Shown in pieces: positions 17,199-25,768 of a stretch of DNA of 64,000 nucleotides; the first letter of the stretch is position 1, and each line of letters begins with the position of its first letter. Source of the DNA: Paraburkholderia sp. LEh10 (lineage in GTDB: Bacteria; Pseudomonadota; Gammaproteobacteria; Burkholderiales; Burkholderiaceae); assembly GCF_017814945.1 (NCBI RefSeq), contig NZ_JAGIPX010000033.1, forward strand, positions 1 to 64,000, read 5' to 3'. Position numbers and translations under genes: made by a program. The notes under the pieces were generated by a model, which saw nothing but the letters and a program-made list of their open reading frames with translations, did not search any database and was not told the DNA's origin.

Positions 17199-17489
17199 AT
17201 GAGTTTGCGTCCGTTACATGATCGCGTGATCGTGAAGCGTCTCGATCAGGAAACCCGTACTGCATCGGGCATCGTGATTCCCGATAGCGCCGCCGAAAAG
17301 CCCGATCAGGGCGAAATCGTCGCCGTCGGGCCGGGCCGTCGCAGCGACGACGGCAAGCGTATCGAACCTGACCTGAAGGTCGGCGAGCGGGTGCTGTTCG
17401 GCAAATATGCGGGCCAGTCGGTGAAGGTCGACGGCAATGAACTGCTGGTGCTGCGCGAAGAAGATATCGTCGCGGTCGTTCAATCCTGA
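17199..17489 (+). CDS. groES: Co-chaperonin GroES
   Basis: A 96-residue protein, full length for the family. It starts MSLRPLHDRVIVKRLDQE, has the mobile loop around ETRTASGIVIPDSAAEKPDQ (about 15-34), GEIVAVGPGRRS and the C-terminal VLREEDIVAVVQS. A GAAGGAAG ribosome binding site precedes the ATG. It caps the GroEL ring during ATP-driven folding in the cytoplasm. It lies 13 bases upstream of groEL and shares the CIRCE-controlled promoter. Its place inside a sulfonate island suggests a secondary copy; the housekeeping pair is probably elsewhere in the genome. Confidence 0.96.
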   Translation: MSLRPLHDRVIVKRLDQETRTASGIVIPDSAAEKPDQGEIVAVGPGRRSDDGKRIEPDLKVGERVLFGKYAGQSVKVDGNELLVLREEDIVAVVQS

Positions 17490-17502
17490 GGAGAATGCAA
17501 TC

Positions 17503-19143
17503 ATGGCAGCCAAAGAAGTCGCTTTCAGCGATCACGCGCGCTCGAAACTGGTGGAAGGCGTCAACCTGCTCGCCAATGCGGTGAAGGTGACGCTCGGCCC
17601 GAAAGGCCGCAATGTCGTGCTCGAACGGAGTTTCGGCAGTCCCATCGTCACGAAGGACGGTGTGTCGGTTGCGAAAGAAATCGAACTTGCGGACAAGTTG
17701 CAGAACATCGGCGCGCAACTCGTGAAGGAAGTCGCGTCGAAAACCAGCGATGCTGCCGGTGATGGCACGACGACAGCCACTGTGCTCGCGCAGGCCATTG
17801 TTCGCGAAGGGCAAAAGTACGTGGCGGCCGGACTCAATCCGCTCGACCTGAAGCGCGGCATCGACAAGGCCGTGATCGCCGCCGTCGAAGAACTGAAGAA
17901 GATCAGCAAGCCAAGCACCACCAGCAAGGAGATTGCACAGGTTGCGACCATCTCGGCGAACGGTGAAGAATCGATCGGTCAACGCATTGCAGAAGCGATC
18001 GACCGCGTCGGCAAGGAAGGCGTGATCACCGTCGAAGACGGCAAGTCGCTGGCCGACGAACTCGACGTGGTCGAAGGTCTGCAATTCGACCGCGGCTATC
18101 TGTCGCCGTACTTCATCAACAATCAGGATCGCCAGCTCGCCGTGCTCGAAGAGCCGTTCATCCTGCTGCACGACAAGAAGGTATCTAACATCCGCGATCT
18201 GCTGCCCGTGCTCGAACAGGTCGCGAAGTCGGGACGGCCGCTACTGATCATCGCGGAAGACGTGGAAGGCGAAGCGTTGGCGACGCTGGTCGTGAACAAC
18301 ATTCGCGGCATCCTGAAGACGGTGGCCGTGAAGGCGCCCGGCTTCGGCGACCGTCGCAAGGCGCTGCTCGAAGACATCGCGATTCTGACGGGCGGCCAGG
18401 TGATCGCCGAAGAGACCGGCCTGACGCTCGAAAAGGCGACGCTCGCCGAACTCGGCCAGGCCAAGCGCATCGAGGTCGGCAAGGAGAACACCACGGTCAT
18501 CGACGGCGCGGGCGAGAAGGTCAACATCGAGGCGCGCGTGAAGCAGATTCGCGCGCAGATCGCCGAGGCAACGTCCGACTACGATCGCGAGAAGCTGCAG
18601 GAACGCGTGGCGAAGCTCGCTGGCGGCGTGGCCGTCATCAAGGTGGGCGGCGCGACTGAAATCGAAGTGAAGGAGAAGAAAGACCGCGTCGACGATGCGC
18701 TGCACGCTACGCGCGCAGCTGTCGAAGAAGGCATCGTGCCGGGCGGCGGCGTGGCGCTGATCCGCGTCAAGCAGGCGATCGCCGAACTGAAGGGCGCGAA
18801 TGCCGATCAGAACGCCGGTATCAATATCGTGCGGCGCGCGCTCGAAGAACCGTTGCGCCAGATTGTCGCGAATGCGGGCGAGGAAGCGAGCGTGATTGTC
18901 GCCAAGGTCGCCGAGGGTTCGGGCAACTATGGCTACAACGCCGCTACGGGTCAATACGGCGATCTCGTCGAAACAGGTGTCGTCGATCCGACCAAGGTTA
19001 CGCGTACCGCGCTGCAAAATGCGGCATCCGTGGCCAGCCTGCTGCTGACGACGGACGCCACCGTGCATGAAGCGCCCAAGGATGCAGCGCCCGCCCCTGC
19101 GCCGGGCGGTCCCGGTGCGGGGGGTCCTGGGTTCGATTTCTAA
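17503..19143 (+). CDS. groEL: Chaperonin GroEL (accessory paralogue)
   Basis: A 546-residue 60-kDa chaperonin. Key features are intact: KVTLGPKGRNVVLERSFGSP (apical/equatorial entry), TKDGVSVAKEIEL, the ATP-site motif GDGTTTATVLAQ (about 86-97), VVEGLQFDRGYLSPYF and the ATPase Asp in KDRVDDALHATRAAVEEG. The start ATG (17503) has a GAGGAG site 7 bases upstream. The tail is unusual: it ends AAPAPAPGGPGAGGPGFDF rather than the methionine-rich GGM repeats of housekeeping GroEL. That tail change, plus the setting among sulfur genes, marks it as a specialised or secondary copy. Confidence 0.96.
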   Translation: MAAKEVAFSDHARSKLVEGVNLLANAVKVTLGPKGRNVVLERSFGSPIVTKDGVSVAKEIELADKLQNIGAQLVKEVASKTSDAAGDGTTTATVLAQAIVREGQKYVAAGLNPLDLKRGIDKAVIAAVEELKKISKPSTTSKEIAQVATISANGEESIGQRIAEAIDRVGKEGVITVEDGKSLADELDVVEGLQFDRGYLSPYFINNQDRQLAVLEEPFILLHDKKVSNIRDLLPVLEQVAKSGRPLLIIAEDVEGEALATLVVNNIRGILKTVAVKAPGFGDRRKALLEDIAILTGGQVIAEETGLTLEKATLAELGQAKRIEVGKENTTVIDGAGEKVNIEARVKQIRAQIAEATSDYDREKLQERVAKLAGGVAVIKVGGATEIEVKEKKDRVDDALHATRAAVEEGIVPGGGVALIRVKQAIAELKGANADQNAGINIVRRALEEPLRQIVANAGEEASVIVAKVAEGSGNYGYNAATGQYGDLVETGVVDPTKVTRTALQNAASVASLLLTTDATVHEAPKDAAPAPAPGGPGAGGPGFDF

Positions 19144-19583
19144 GGCACGTTTGAGAGGGTTCGCTGACGTTGTGAAGCGTCAGCACAAGAATGCCGCGCG
19201 TATCGATGAGATTCGCGCGGCGTGTGAGTTAAAGAGGTATTAGCAGTCTGTTAAGTTCAAGTCAGCGCGCGCATGTTTATCTTTATCCACAACCCGATTA
19301 CGTGCGTCACACGCTAGCGCGCACATCGAGTCCTGATACGCCTGCTTTTTCAAAATCACCCTGCGACATCGTGTCGAACCATGCGCTCGCCACGGTCCTG
19401 CTGAACTGAAAAGCAAAGCACAAAAAAGCGTTTGTCTTCACAGCGCTAACCAGCTTTTAATATCAGCCTCGCCTTCGCGAGACGCGCACCTTTCCCGACA
19501 CATCGCCTGTCGTCTTCGGATGGATTGCCCGTCACAACTCCGCAGCCGAGCGTTCTCTTTTTTACCGCGATCATGGAGCGCAT
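19144..19583. other. Intergenic region after groEL with two hairpins and an AT-rich promoter zone
   Basis: Two stem-loops follow groEL: GCTGACG (19163-19169) with CGTCAGC (19178-19184), and GCCGCGCG (19193-19200) with CGCGCGGC (19214-19221). Either could end groESL transcription, though neither has a strong T-run. Beyond them the DNA becomes AT-richer (CATGTTTATCTTTATCC near 19271), where the ssuC promoter is expected. No gene is supported. Confidence 0.5.
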
Positions 19584-20423
19584 GTGTCTGATCTGACTTC
19601 CTCGCGTCATGGGCATGTTTCGCCAGTACGCGTGCGTGCTGGCGTGTCGAAAGTCACGTTGCACACGTGGCTTTCGTGGGCCGTGCCCGCGCTCGTCGTC
19701 GTGCTGTGGGAAGCCGCTGCACGCCTTGGCCTTATCACGCCGCAGGTTCTGCCGGCGCCGAGCAGCGTGCTCGGAACGGCAATCGACCTTGCGCGTAACG
19801 GCGATCTGTTCGTTCACCTCGGCGTATCGCTGCTGCGTGCCGCCGCGGGCTTTGTGATCGGTGGAACGATCGGGCTTGCGCTCGGCATACTCGTCGGCTT
19901 CTCGCCGTTCGCGCAGGCGCTGTTCGACCGCTCGATCCAGATGGTGCGCGCCGTGCCCTTTCTCGCGATGCTGCCGCTCGTCATCGTGTGGTTCGGCGTC
20001 GGCGAAGCCGCGAAGATTTTTCTCGTCGCGCTTGCGGTGCTCTTCCCCATTTACATCAACACGATGCTCGGCATCCGCCAGATCGATCCTAAGCTGATGG
20101 AGCTCGCAAAGGTGATCGGGCTCGACTGGACGGCGATCGTGCGGCGAATCATCCTGCCCGGCGCCATGCCCTCGATCCTCACGGGCGTGCGATACGCACT
20201 CGCCCACGCATGGCTCGCACTCGTGATCGCCGAAACGCTCGCAACAACCAAAGGTATCGGCTTTCTCGCGATGGATGCCCGCGAATTCCTGCAAACCAAT
20301 GTCATTCTGCTGACCATGATCATCTACGCGATCATCGGCGTGATCGCCGACGCACTGGTGCGAACGCTCGAAGCCCGCTTTCTGTCGTGGCACGCGAACT
20401 ACGCGCAAGGAGTGCGCAAATGA
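19584..20423 (+). CDS. ssuC: Aliphatic sulfonate ABC transporter permease
   Basis: A 279-residue six-helix permease. The GTG start is chosen because GGAG lies 5 bases upstream; an ATG two bases earlier is out of frame. Core motifs are PQVLPAPSSVLGTAIDLARNG, SLLRAAAGFVIGGTIGLALG, MVRAVPFLAMLPLVIVWFG and the coupling loop MELAKVIGLDWTAIVRRIILP, all typical of SsuC. The stop overlaps the ATPase start (ATGA). With the next two genes it forms an SsuCBA-type sulfonate importer for the inner membrane. Confidence 0.93.
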   Translation: MSDLTSSRHGHVSPVRVRAGVSKVTLHTWLSWAVPALVVVLWEAAARLGLITPQVLPAPSSVLGTAIDLARNGDLFVHLGVSLLRAAAGFVIGGTIGLALGILVGFSPFAQALFDRSIQMVRAVPFLAMLPLVIVWFGVGEAAKIFLVALAVLFPIYINTMLGIRQIDPKLMELAKVIGLDWTAIVRRIILPGAMPSILTGVRYALAHAWLALVIAETLATTKGIGFLAMDAREFLQTNVILLTMIIYAIIGVIADALVRTLEARFLSWHANYAQGVRK

Positions 20424-21151
20424 GTGCGAGTCTTGCTCTCGTCCGTGAACCGGATGTTCTTGAACGCAATGAAGAGCGTGGGCTCGCCGTATCGGTGCGC
20501 GGCCTGCAACGCCGTTACGGCACGCGGGTCGTGATCGATGCGCTGGATCTCGACATTCATCAGGGCGAATTCGTCGCGCTGCTGGGTGAAAGCGGATGCG
20601 GCAAGACCACGCTGCTGCGCGCACTGGCCGGCCTCGATCAGCCCGACGCGGGACAGATCCGTGCGCCAGAGCGGCCCTCCGTCGTGTTTCAGGAGCACCG
20701 GCTGCTGCCGTGGGCCACGCTATGGGAAAACGTCGCGCTCGGCCATGAAACGACGGTCGGCCGTGCGGGTGCCGCGCATGCGTTGAACGAGGTCGGTCTG
20801 TCAGGCCGCGAAGACGACTGGCCGCGCAACCTGTCAGGCGGCCAGGCGCAACGCGTTGCGCTGGCGCGCGCACTCGTGCGCGATCCCGCGCTGCTGTTGC
20901 TCGACGAACCGTTCGCGGCGCTCGACGCGCTCACGCGCATCAAGATGCATGGGCTCGTCAAGGAACTCGTGGCGCGCCATCAGCCTGGCGTGCTGATCGT
21001 CACGCACGACGTCGACGAAGCGCTCACGCTCGCAGATCGCATTCTGGTGATGCGCGCGGGGCGCATCGCCGCTTCCTTCCAGCCAAAACACCACACGCCG
21101 CAGAAGTTGCGCTCCGTCCTGCTCGACGAGCTGGGCGTACGCGCGCCCTGA
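20420..21151 (+). CDS. ssuB: Aliphatic sulfonate ABC transporter ATPase
   Basis: A 243-residue ATPase with intact Walker A LLGESGCGKTTLLRALAG (about 50-67), Q-loop VVFQEHRLLPWATLWENVAL, signature LSGGQAQRVALARAL, Walker B LLLLDEPFAALDALTRIKMH and switch LIVTHDVDEAL. The short A-loop region and PSVVFQEHRLLPW are characteristic of SsuB. The start overlaps the permease stop by 4 bases, and the binding-protein gene follows after 40 bases. Confidence 0.93.
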   Translation: MSASLALVREPDVLERNEERGLAVSVRGLQRRYGTRVVIDALDLDIHQGEFVALLGESGCGKTTLLRALAGLDQPDAGQIRAPERPSVVFQEHRLLPWATLWENVALGHETTVGRAGAAHALNEVGLSGREDDWPRNLSGGQAQRVALARALVRDPALLLLDEPFAALDALTRIKMHGLVKELVARHQPGVLIVTHDVDEALTLADRILVMRAGRIAASFQPKHHTPQKLRSVLLDELGVRAP

Positions 21152-21191
21152 TCGGATCGCTTTCCAGCATCACCTCGAGGACTTTACAACA

Positions 21192-22196
21192 ATGAACGAT
21201 CATTCATTTGGCCGCCGCCAGGTTTTGCGGGCGGCGGGCGGACTGCTGGCCGGTCTCGCCGCAAGCAGCGTGCTGCCCGTGCGCGCCGGCGAAGCGCGTA
21301 AGCTGAAGCGCAACACCGACACGGTTCGGATCGGCTGGGGCTACGGTAGCCTGCCTGATATCGCGAAGCAACGCGGCGTGTTCGAAAAGACGCTTGCCGC
21401 GAAGAACATCAAGGTCGAATGGATCGGCCCGTTCCCGAACCATGCGCCGTCGATTCAGACCGTGGTCGGCAACAGCGCGGACTTCGGTTTCTGGGGCTCG
21501 ACGACGCCGGCGCTCGCCGCGATGTTGGCCGGCTCGCCCATCGTCTTCACCGCGTTCGACGTATATTCGCCGCGCTCGACGGCCATCATCACGAAGAAGT
21601 CGAGCGGCATCAATTCGGTCGCGGATCTGGCGGGCCGCAAGGTCGCCGTCAACCGTTCGGGGCTCGGCGAGTTTCTGCTGATCGCGGCGCTGGAGAAGAA
21701 CCACATTGATCGCGACAAGGTTCAGTTCGTCTACCTCAATCCGCCCGATGCCGCGCCCGCCTTCGCGCAAGGCAAGGTCGACGCATGGTCGATGTGGTCG
21801 CCCGCCGTCGATATCTCGCGCTTTTCGAACGACGCGAAAGACATCTTCAACGAAGGACGCGACCTCGAATTCCTGATCGACTACAGCTCGCTGGTGACGC
21901 GCCGGAAGTTCGCCGAAGAAAATTCGGAACTGGTGCGCGCGGTGATCGACGCGTACTACGTAGAAGGTGCATGGCAATCCGCGCACCCGGTCGAATCGGA
22001 ACAGCTCGTGCAGCGCGAAGCGAAATACCCGGACCAGGTCCGCGATTATCTGGCGAGCCTCAAGCGCGTCAACCAGTTCCACGAACCCGACGACGTGGCA
22101 TTCATCGCGCAGCTGCAGCGCGCCGCGGACTGGCTCGCCGAACGCAAGATCATCAACTCGCGCATCAAGGTCGCGGATTACAGCGTCAAGGTTTGA
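21192..22196 (+). CDS. Sulfonate ABC substrate-binding protein (SsuA-like)
   Basis: A 334-residue exported receptor. The signal peptide begins MNDHSFGRRQVLRAAGG and ends VRAGEA. The mature protein has VRIGWGYGSLPDIAKQRG, VEWIGPFPNHAPSIQTVV, INSVADLAGRKVAVNRSG, VQFVYLNPPDAAPAFAQGK and VDAWSMWSPAVDISRF. The ligand-site Trp-Ser-Pro differs from the WDPY of the other receptors here, so the preferred substrate may differ. It is in line with ssuC-ssuB and is followed 17 bases later by a DszC-like monooxygenase, implying import coupled to oxidation of the same compound. Confidence 0.88.
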   Translation: MNDHSFGRRQVLRAAGGLLAGLAASSVLPVRAGEARKLKRNTDTVRIGWGYGSLPDIAKQRGVFEKTLAAKNIKVEWIGPFPNHAPSIQTVVGNSADFGFWGSTTPALAAMLAGSPIVFTAFDVYSPRSTAIITKKSSGINSVADLAGRKVAVNRSGLGEFLLIAALEKNHIDRDKVQFVYLNPPDAAPAFAQGKVDAWSMWSPAVDISRFSNDAKDIFNEGRDLEFLIDYSSLVTRRKFAEENSELVRAVIDAYYVEGAWQSAHPVESEQLVQREAKYPDQVRDYLASLKRVNQFHEPDDVAFIAQLQRAADWLAERKIINSRIKVADYSVKV

Positions 22197-22213
22197 CGAA
22201 GAGGACGATACGC

Positions 22214-23461
22214 ATGGCTGACTCCGATCCTGTTATCGTCCATAGCGGACAGCCGAAACTGGTTTCGCCGCTGTCCGCTGCGCTCGGCTTGTCGCAGATC
22301 ATTGCTGAGTTCGCATCGACTGCGGCGGAGCGTGAACTGGCGCATCGTCTGCCGCACGACGAGATTGCGTCGCTCAAATCGCACGGTTTCGGTTCGCTGC
22401 GTTTGCCTGCTGAAAATGGCGGACGCGGCCTCAGCCTGAGCGAACTGCTGACGGTAGCCCGCGATGTTGCCGCAGCGGATTCGAATATCGCGCACGCGTT
22501 TCGTAATCATCTGTGGCAAGTCGAAGCGGCGCTAAGGCGGCGAGACCATCCCTTTCACGCTCACGTGCTCGCATTGACGGCGCAGAAGAAAACCATCGGG
22601 CTGAGTTTCGCCGAAACCGATGCGCCCGCAGCAGGCGCGCGATCGAGCCGCGTGCTGAGCCGGCTCGAATGGAACGAGGCTGAACATCACTATGTCGGTT
22701 CAGGCGACAAGGTCTACGCGACGGGCAATCTGTATAACGATGCGTTCCTCGGTGTCGCGATAGAAAGCCGCGAGGGTCGCACCGTGCAATATGTGCTCGA
22801 ACGCGGCGAAGGCGTCAGCGACGATGACGACTGGCAAGGATTCGGCCAGCGCCTGACGGGTTCGGGCACCGCGAAGTTTCGTGCGGTAGCAGTGCCCGCA
22901 GCGCATGTCTATCCGCAAGATCCGCCGCGCTCCAGCGACGCCGCGCCATGGGGATTTACCTTCCATCAGGTGTATCTGACGAACTGCATCGCGGGCATCG
23001 CACGACGCATCGCACTGGATGCAGTGGAAGTGCTGCGCGCACGCAAACGCAACTTCTATCACGGCGACACCCCGCATCCCGCCGACGAACCTGTGTTGCA
23101 AGCCTTGCTTGGCCGCATCCGCGCCTATGCCGCGAGTATCGAAGCAACGGCTGATCGCGCAATCGGCGCATTGCAACGCGCGTGGGACGCTTACGGCACG
23201 CGCGACGAACACGACGCGACGCTTGCCGCAACGCTCGCGGCATCGGAGGCCAAGGTCGTGATCGACGATCTCGCGCCGCAGATCGCCAGCTGGCTGATCG
23301 ATCTCGGATCGGGCTCGGTTGTTTCGCGCGCCGGTGCGCTGGACCGTCACTGGCGCAACATCAAGGTGATCGCGTCGCACAATCCGCGGCTCTACAAGGA
23401 GCGGCTGCTTGGGCAAAACCTGTTGAGCGGGCAGCTTCCGCCAACGGGCGCATTCTTCTAG
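22214..23461 (+). CDS. DszC-like flavin-dependent monooxygenase (acyl-CoA dehydrogenase fold)
   Basis: A 415-residue protein. The ATG at 22214 (MADSDPVIVHSGQ) is chosen because it follows a GGACGA site and lies just past the upstream stop. N-terminal helices carry LRLPAENGGRGLSLSELLTV, the beta domain has TIGLSFAETDAPAAGARSS and FGQRLTGSGTAKFRAVAVP, and the C-terminal helices end LYKERLLGQNLLSGQLPP. These are DszC-branch features; the enzymes use FMNH2 and O2 on organosulfur substrates. It is the fourth gene of an ssuC-ssuB-ssuA-type operon and meets the leftward luciferase-like monooxygenase genes tail to tail. Confidence 0.87.
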   Translation: MADSDPVIVHSGQPKLVSPLSAALGLSQIIAEFASTAAERELAHRLPHDEIASLKSHGFGSLRLPAENGGRGLSLSELLTVARDVAAADSNIAHAFRNHLWQVEAALRRRDHPFHAHVLALTAQKKTIGLSFAETDAPAAGARSSRVLSRLEWNEAEHHYVGSGDKVYATGNLYNDAFLGVAIESREGRTVQYVLERGEGVSDDDDWQGFGQRLTGSGTAKFRAVAVPAAHVYPQDPPRSSDAAPWGFTFHQVYLTNCIAGIARRIALDAVEVLRARKRNFYHGDTPHPADEPVLQALLGRIRAYAASIEATADRAIGALQRAWDAYGTRDEHDATLAATLAASEAKVVIDDLAPQIASWLIDLGSGSVVSRAGALDRHWRNIKVIASHNPRLYKERLLGQNLLSGQLPPTGAFF

Positions 23462-23510
23462 AAACAGCGGGCCGCATTGCAGCGTGGCCTGCTGTCTCGT
23501 CGGGAATATT

Positions 23511-24575
23511 TCAGTCGGACAGCAGGCGTCGCGCGCGCGGGACTACTTCTTGCGCGAAAGCGCGCATGTCGGCTTCGAAGGGCTGAAACTGCAGCATGAA
23601 CAGTTCGATGCCCGCACGATGAAACGCCGCGATACGCTGCGCCACCGTGTCGTAATCGCCGACCAGCCCCGCCGCCGTGCCGCCGTTCGAACCTACGCGC
23701 GCCGATTGCGCGAACGTCTGGATCATCACCACGTTGGGATCGATATTCGCTTTCTGCCGCTCGCGCAACGGCTTGTCGAGTTCGGCGAGTGCAAAGAGAT
23801 GCGCGAGGTGCGCCTCGGCTTCAGCCCGCGTCGGCCGCGCGATCACAAACGCGGAGAGGCCGAAGCGCAGCGGCGCCTGCCCCGCGCGCCGCGTACGCGC
23901 GGATACATCGGCGATCAAACGCGCGACATCGTCATGCGGCTGACCGTTGATGAACCACACATCGCCATGCGCCGCGACCAGCGAGCGCGCCGGCTCCGAT
24001 TCGCCGCCCACATAAATACGCGGCCGCGCGCGAAATGGATCGGCGGGCCGCAGCGCGTAGTCGTCGATACGAAAATGATCGCCGTGATGATTCAGCGTTT
24101 CGCCGCGCAACAGCGCATCCACCACTTCGATCCATTCGCGGCCATACGCGTAGCGTTCATCGTGCTCGGGAAAGCCGATGCCCGCACGTTCGAGTTCCGG
24201 ACGATTCCACGCGTTCACCAGATTGATCGCGAACCGTCCGCCGCTGATGTGCTCGATCTGCTGCGCCATCTTGGCCAGCACGACGGGATGATAAAGATAG
24301 GGCTTGATCGCAGCGATGATCTCGATACGCGAGGTCAGCGCCGCGAGTGCCGCCGATGCCGTCCACGCTTCGAGCTGATCGAGCGAAGCATCGTGCGGAT
24401 TGATCGTATGCTGCGCGACCAGCACTGAATCGTAGCCGAGTTGCTCTGCCTCCAGCACCAGCGCCTTGTTGCGGGCCCAGGAAGCGTCGTAGGGTTCGTC
24501 GGCGTCCTGCAGGGCTGCGCGGCTGCCGTGCACGAGCGCCCATATACCGAAGCGCGGAAGTGAAGTGGTTGCCAT
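23511..24575 (-). CDS. LLM-class flavin-dependent oxidoreductase
   Basis: A 354-residue luciferase-like monooxygenase. It starts FGIWALVHGSRAALQDADEP and shows SVLVAQHTINPHDASLDQLE, IEIIAAIKPYLYHPVVLAKM (about 92-111), FAINLVNAWNRPELERAG and HDERYAYGREWIEVVDALLRG. The Asn-Ala-Trp-Asn segment after INLV resembles the dimethylsulfone/alkanesulfonate (SfnG/MsuD) branch. It is last in a leftward run of monooxygenase genes, 26 bases after its neighbour, and depends on an external flavin reductase. Confidence 0.87.
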   Translation of the reverse strand: MATTSLPRFGIWALVHGSRAALQDADEPYDASWARNKALVLEAEQLGYDSVLVAQHTINPHDASLDQLEAWTASAALAALTSRIEIIAAIKPYLYHPVVLAKMAQQIEHISGGRFAINLVNAWNRPELERAGIGFPEHDERYAYGREWIEVVDALLRGETLNHHGDHFRIDDYALRPADPFRARPRIYVGGESEPARSLVAAHGDVWFINGQPHDDVARLIADVSARTRRAGQAPLRFGLSAFVIARPTRAEAEAHLAHLFALAELDKPLRERQKANIDPNVVMIQTFAQSARVGSNGGTAAGLVGDYDTVAQRIAAFHRAGIELFMLQFQPFEADMRAFAQEVVPRARRLLSD

Positions 24576-24601
24576 CGGTGACTGATCGCCAGGTTGTGCT
24601 G

Positions 24602-25768
24602 CTATCGATTTGTCGAATCAGCATGTTGCCGCTCTGCCGCCGTTGCAGCCTGGCTCGCTCGCACATCGAACGCGCCGCCCGTGAGCACCTGATCGCGCAG
24701 TGTCACCGGTTTCTTGCCGGGCAGGAGCGGAAATACCAGCTCCGCAAAACGAATCGATTCTTCCAGATGCGGATAGCCGGACAACACGAAGCTGTCCGCG
24801 CCCGCATCGACGTATTCCTTCAGCCGCTGCGCCACCGTCTGCGGATCGCCGACCAGCGCCGTGCCCGCACCGCCACGTACCAGCCCAACTCCGGCCCAGA
24901 GATTCGGGCTGATCTCCAGCCTGTCGCGACGTCCGCCATGCAATGCCGCCATGCGTTGCTGACCGACAGAATCCATGCGCGCGTAGTTTTCCTGCGCGCG
25001 GCGAATGTCCTCGTCGTCGAGCTTGCTGATGAGACGGTCGGCTTCCGCCCATGCCTCTTCGTTGGTCTCGCGCACGATCACATGCAAGCGCACGCCAAGG
25101 CGCAGCTTGCGTCCATGCCGCGCGGCGCGGCGCTGGACGTCCGCGAATTTTTCAGCGACGGCGGCGGGCGGTTCGCCCCACGTCAGATACGCATTGACAT
25201 GCTTCGCAGCGAGTTCATGCGCAGCCGGCGACGAGCCGCCGAAATACAGCGGCGGATACGGCTGCTGCACAGGCGGATGAAAATTGCGCGCCTGCTCGAC
25301 ATGTACGTACTTGCCCTTGTAGTCCACCGCCCTGCCTGAAAGAAGTTCGCGCCACACAGTCAGGAATTCATCTGCGGCGGCATAGCGTTCGTCGTGCGGA
25401 AGAAACACGCCGTCGGCGGCCAGTTCCGTCGCATCGCCGCCCGGCACGACGTTGAGCAGCAGGCGTCCGTTCAAAGCCTGATCGAGCGTCGCCGCCTGGC
25501 GTGCGGCCGCTGTCGGCCCCATGATCGACGTGCGCAGCGCGACCAGCAGCTTGATGCGCTGTGTCACAGGGATCAGGCTTGCCGCCGTCACCCATGGGTC
25601 ATGACAACTGCTGCCGGTCGGAATCAGCAAACCGTCGTAACCGAGCTGGTCCGCCGTGACGGCGATCTGGCGCATGTATTCGTTGGTCGGCGCGCGGCCG
25701 AAATCGGATTTGCCGAGATAGCGCGTGTCGCCCGAAGTCGGCAGAAACCAGAAGATGTCGAGACTCAT
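24602..25768 (-). CDS. ssuD: FMNH2-dependent alkanesulfonate monooxygenase
   Basis: A 388-residue protein that matches SsuD closely. It begins LDIFWFLPTSGDTRYLG and contains YDGLLIPTGSSCHDPWVTAA, IKLLVALRTSIMGPTAAARQ (about 88-107), LLLNVVPGGDATELAADG, HDERYAAADEFLTVWRELL and PPLYFGGSSPAAHELAAKH. The cysteine in SSCHD corresponds to the conserved Cys of the SsuD active site. It converts C1-C10 alkanesulfonates to aldehydes and sulfite. The ATG overlaps the stop of the preceding gene (ATGA). No ssuE reductase lies in this island; the only flavin-reductase gene in the window is at about 54.6 kb in another cluster. Confidence 0.92.
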   Translation of the reverse strand: MSLDIFWFLPTSGDTRYLGKSDFGRAPTNEYMRQIAVTADQLGYDGLLIPTGSSCHDPWVTAASLIPVTQRIKLLVALRTSIMGPTAAARQAATLDQALNGRLLLNVVPGGDATELAADGVFLPHDERYAAADEFLTVWRELLSGRAVDYKGKYVHVEQARNFHPPVQQPYPPLYFGGSSPAAHELAAKHVNAYLTWGEPPAAVAEKFADVQRRAARHGRKLRLGVRLHVIVRETNEEAWAEADRLISKLDDEDIRRAQENYARMDSVGQQRMAALHGGRRDRLEISPNLWAGVGLVRGGAGTALVGDPQTVAQRLKEYVDAGADSFVLSGYPHLEESIRFAELVFPLLPGKKPVTLRDQVLTGGAFDVRASQAATAAERQHADSTNR

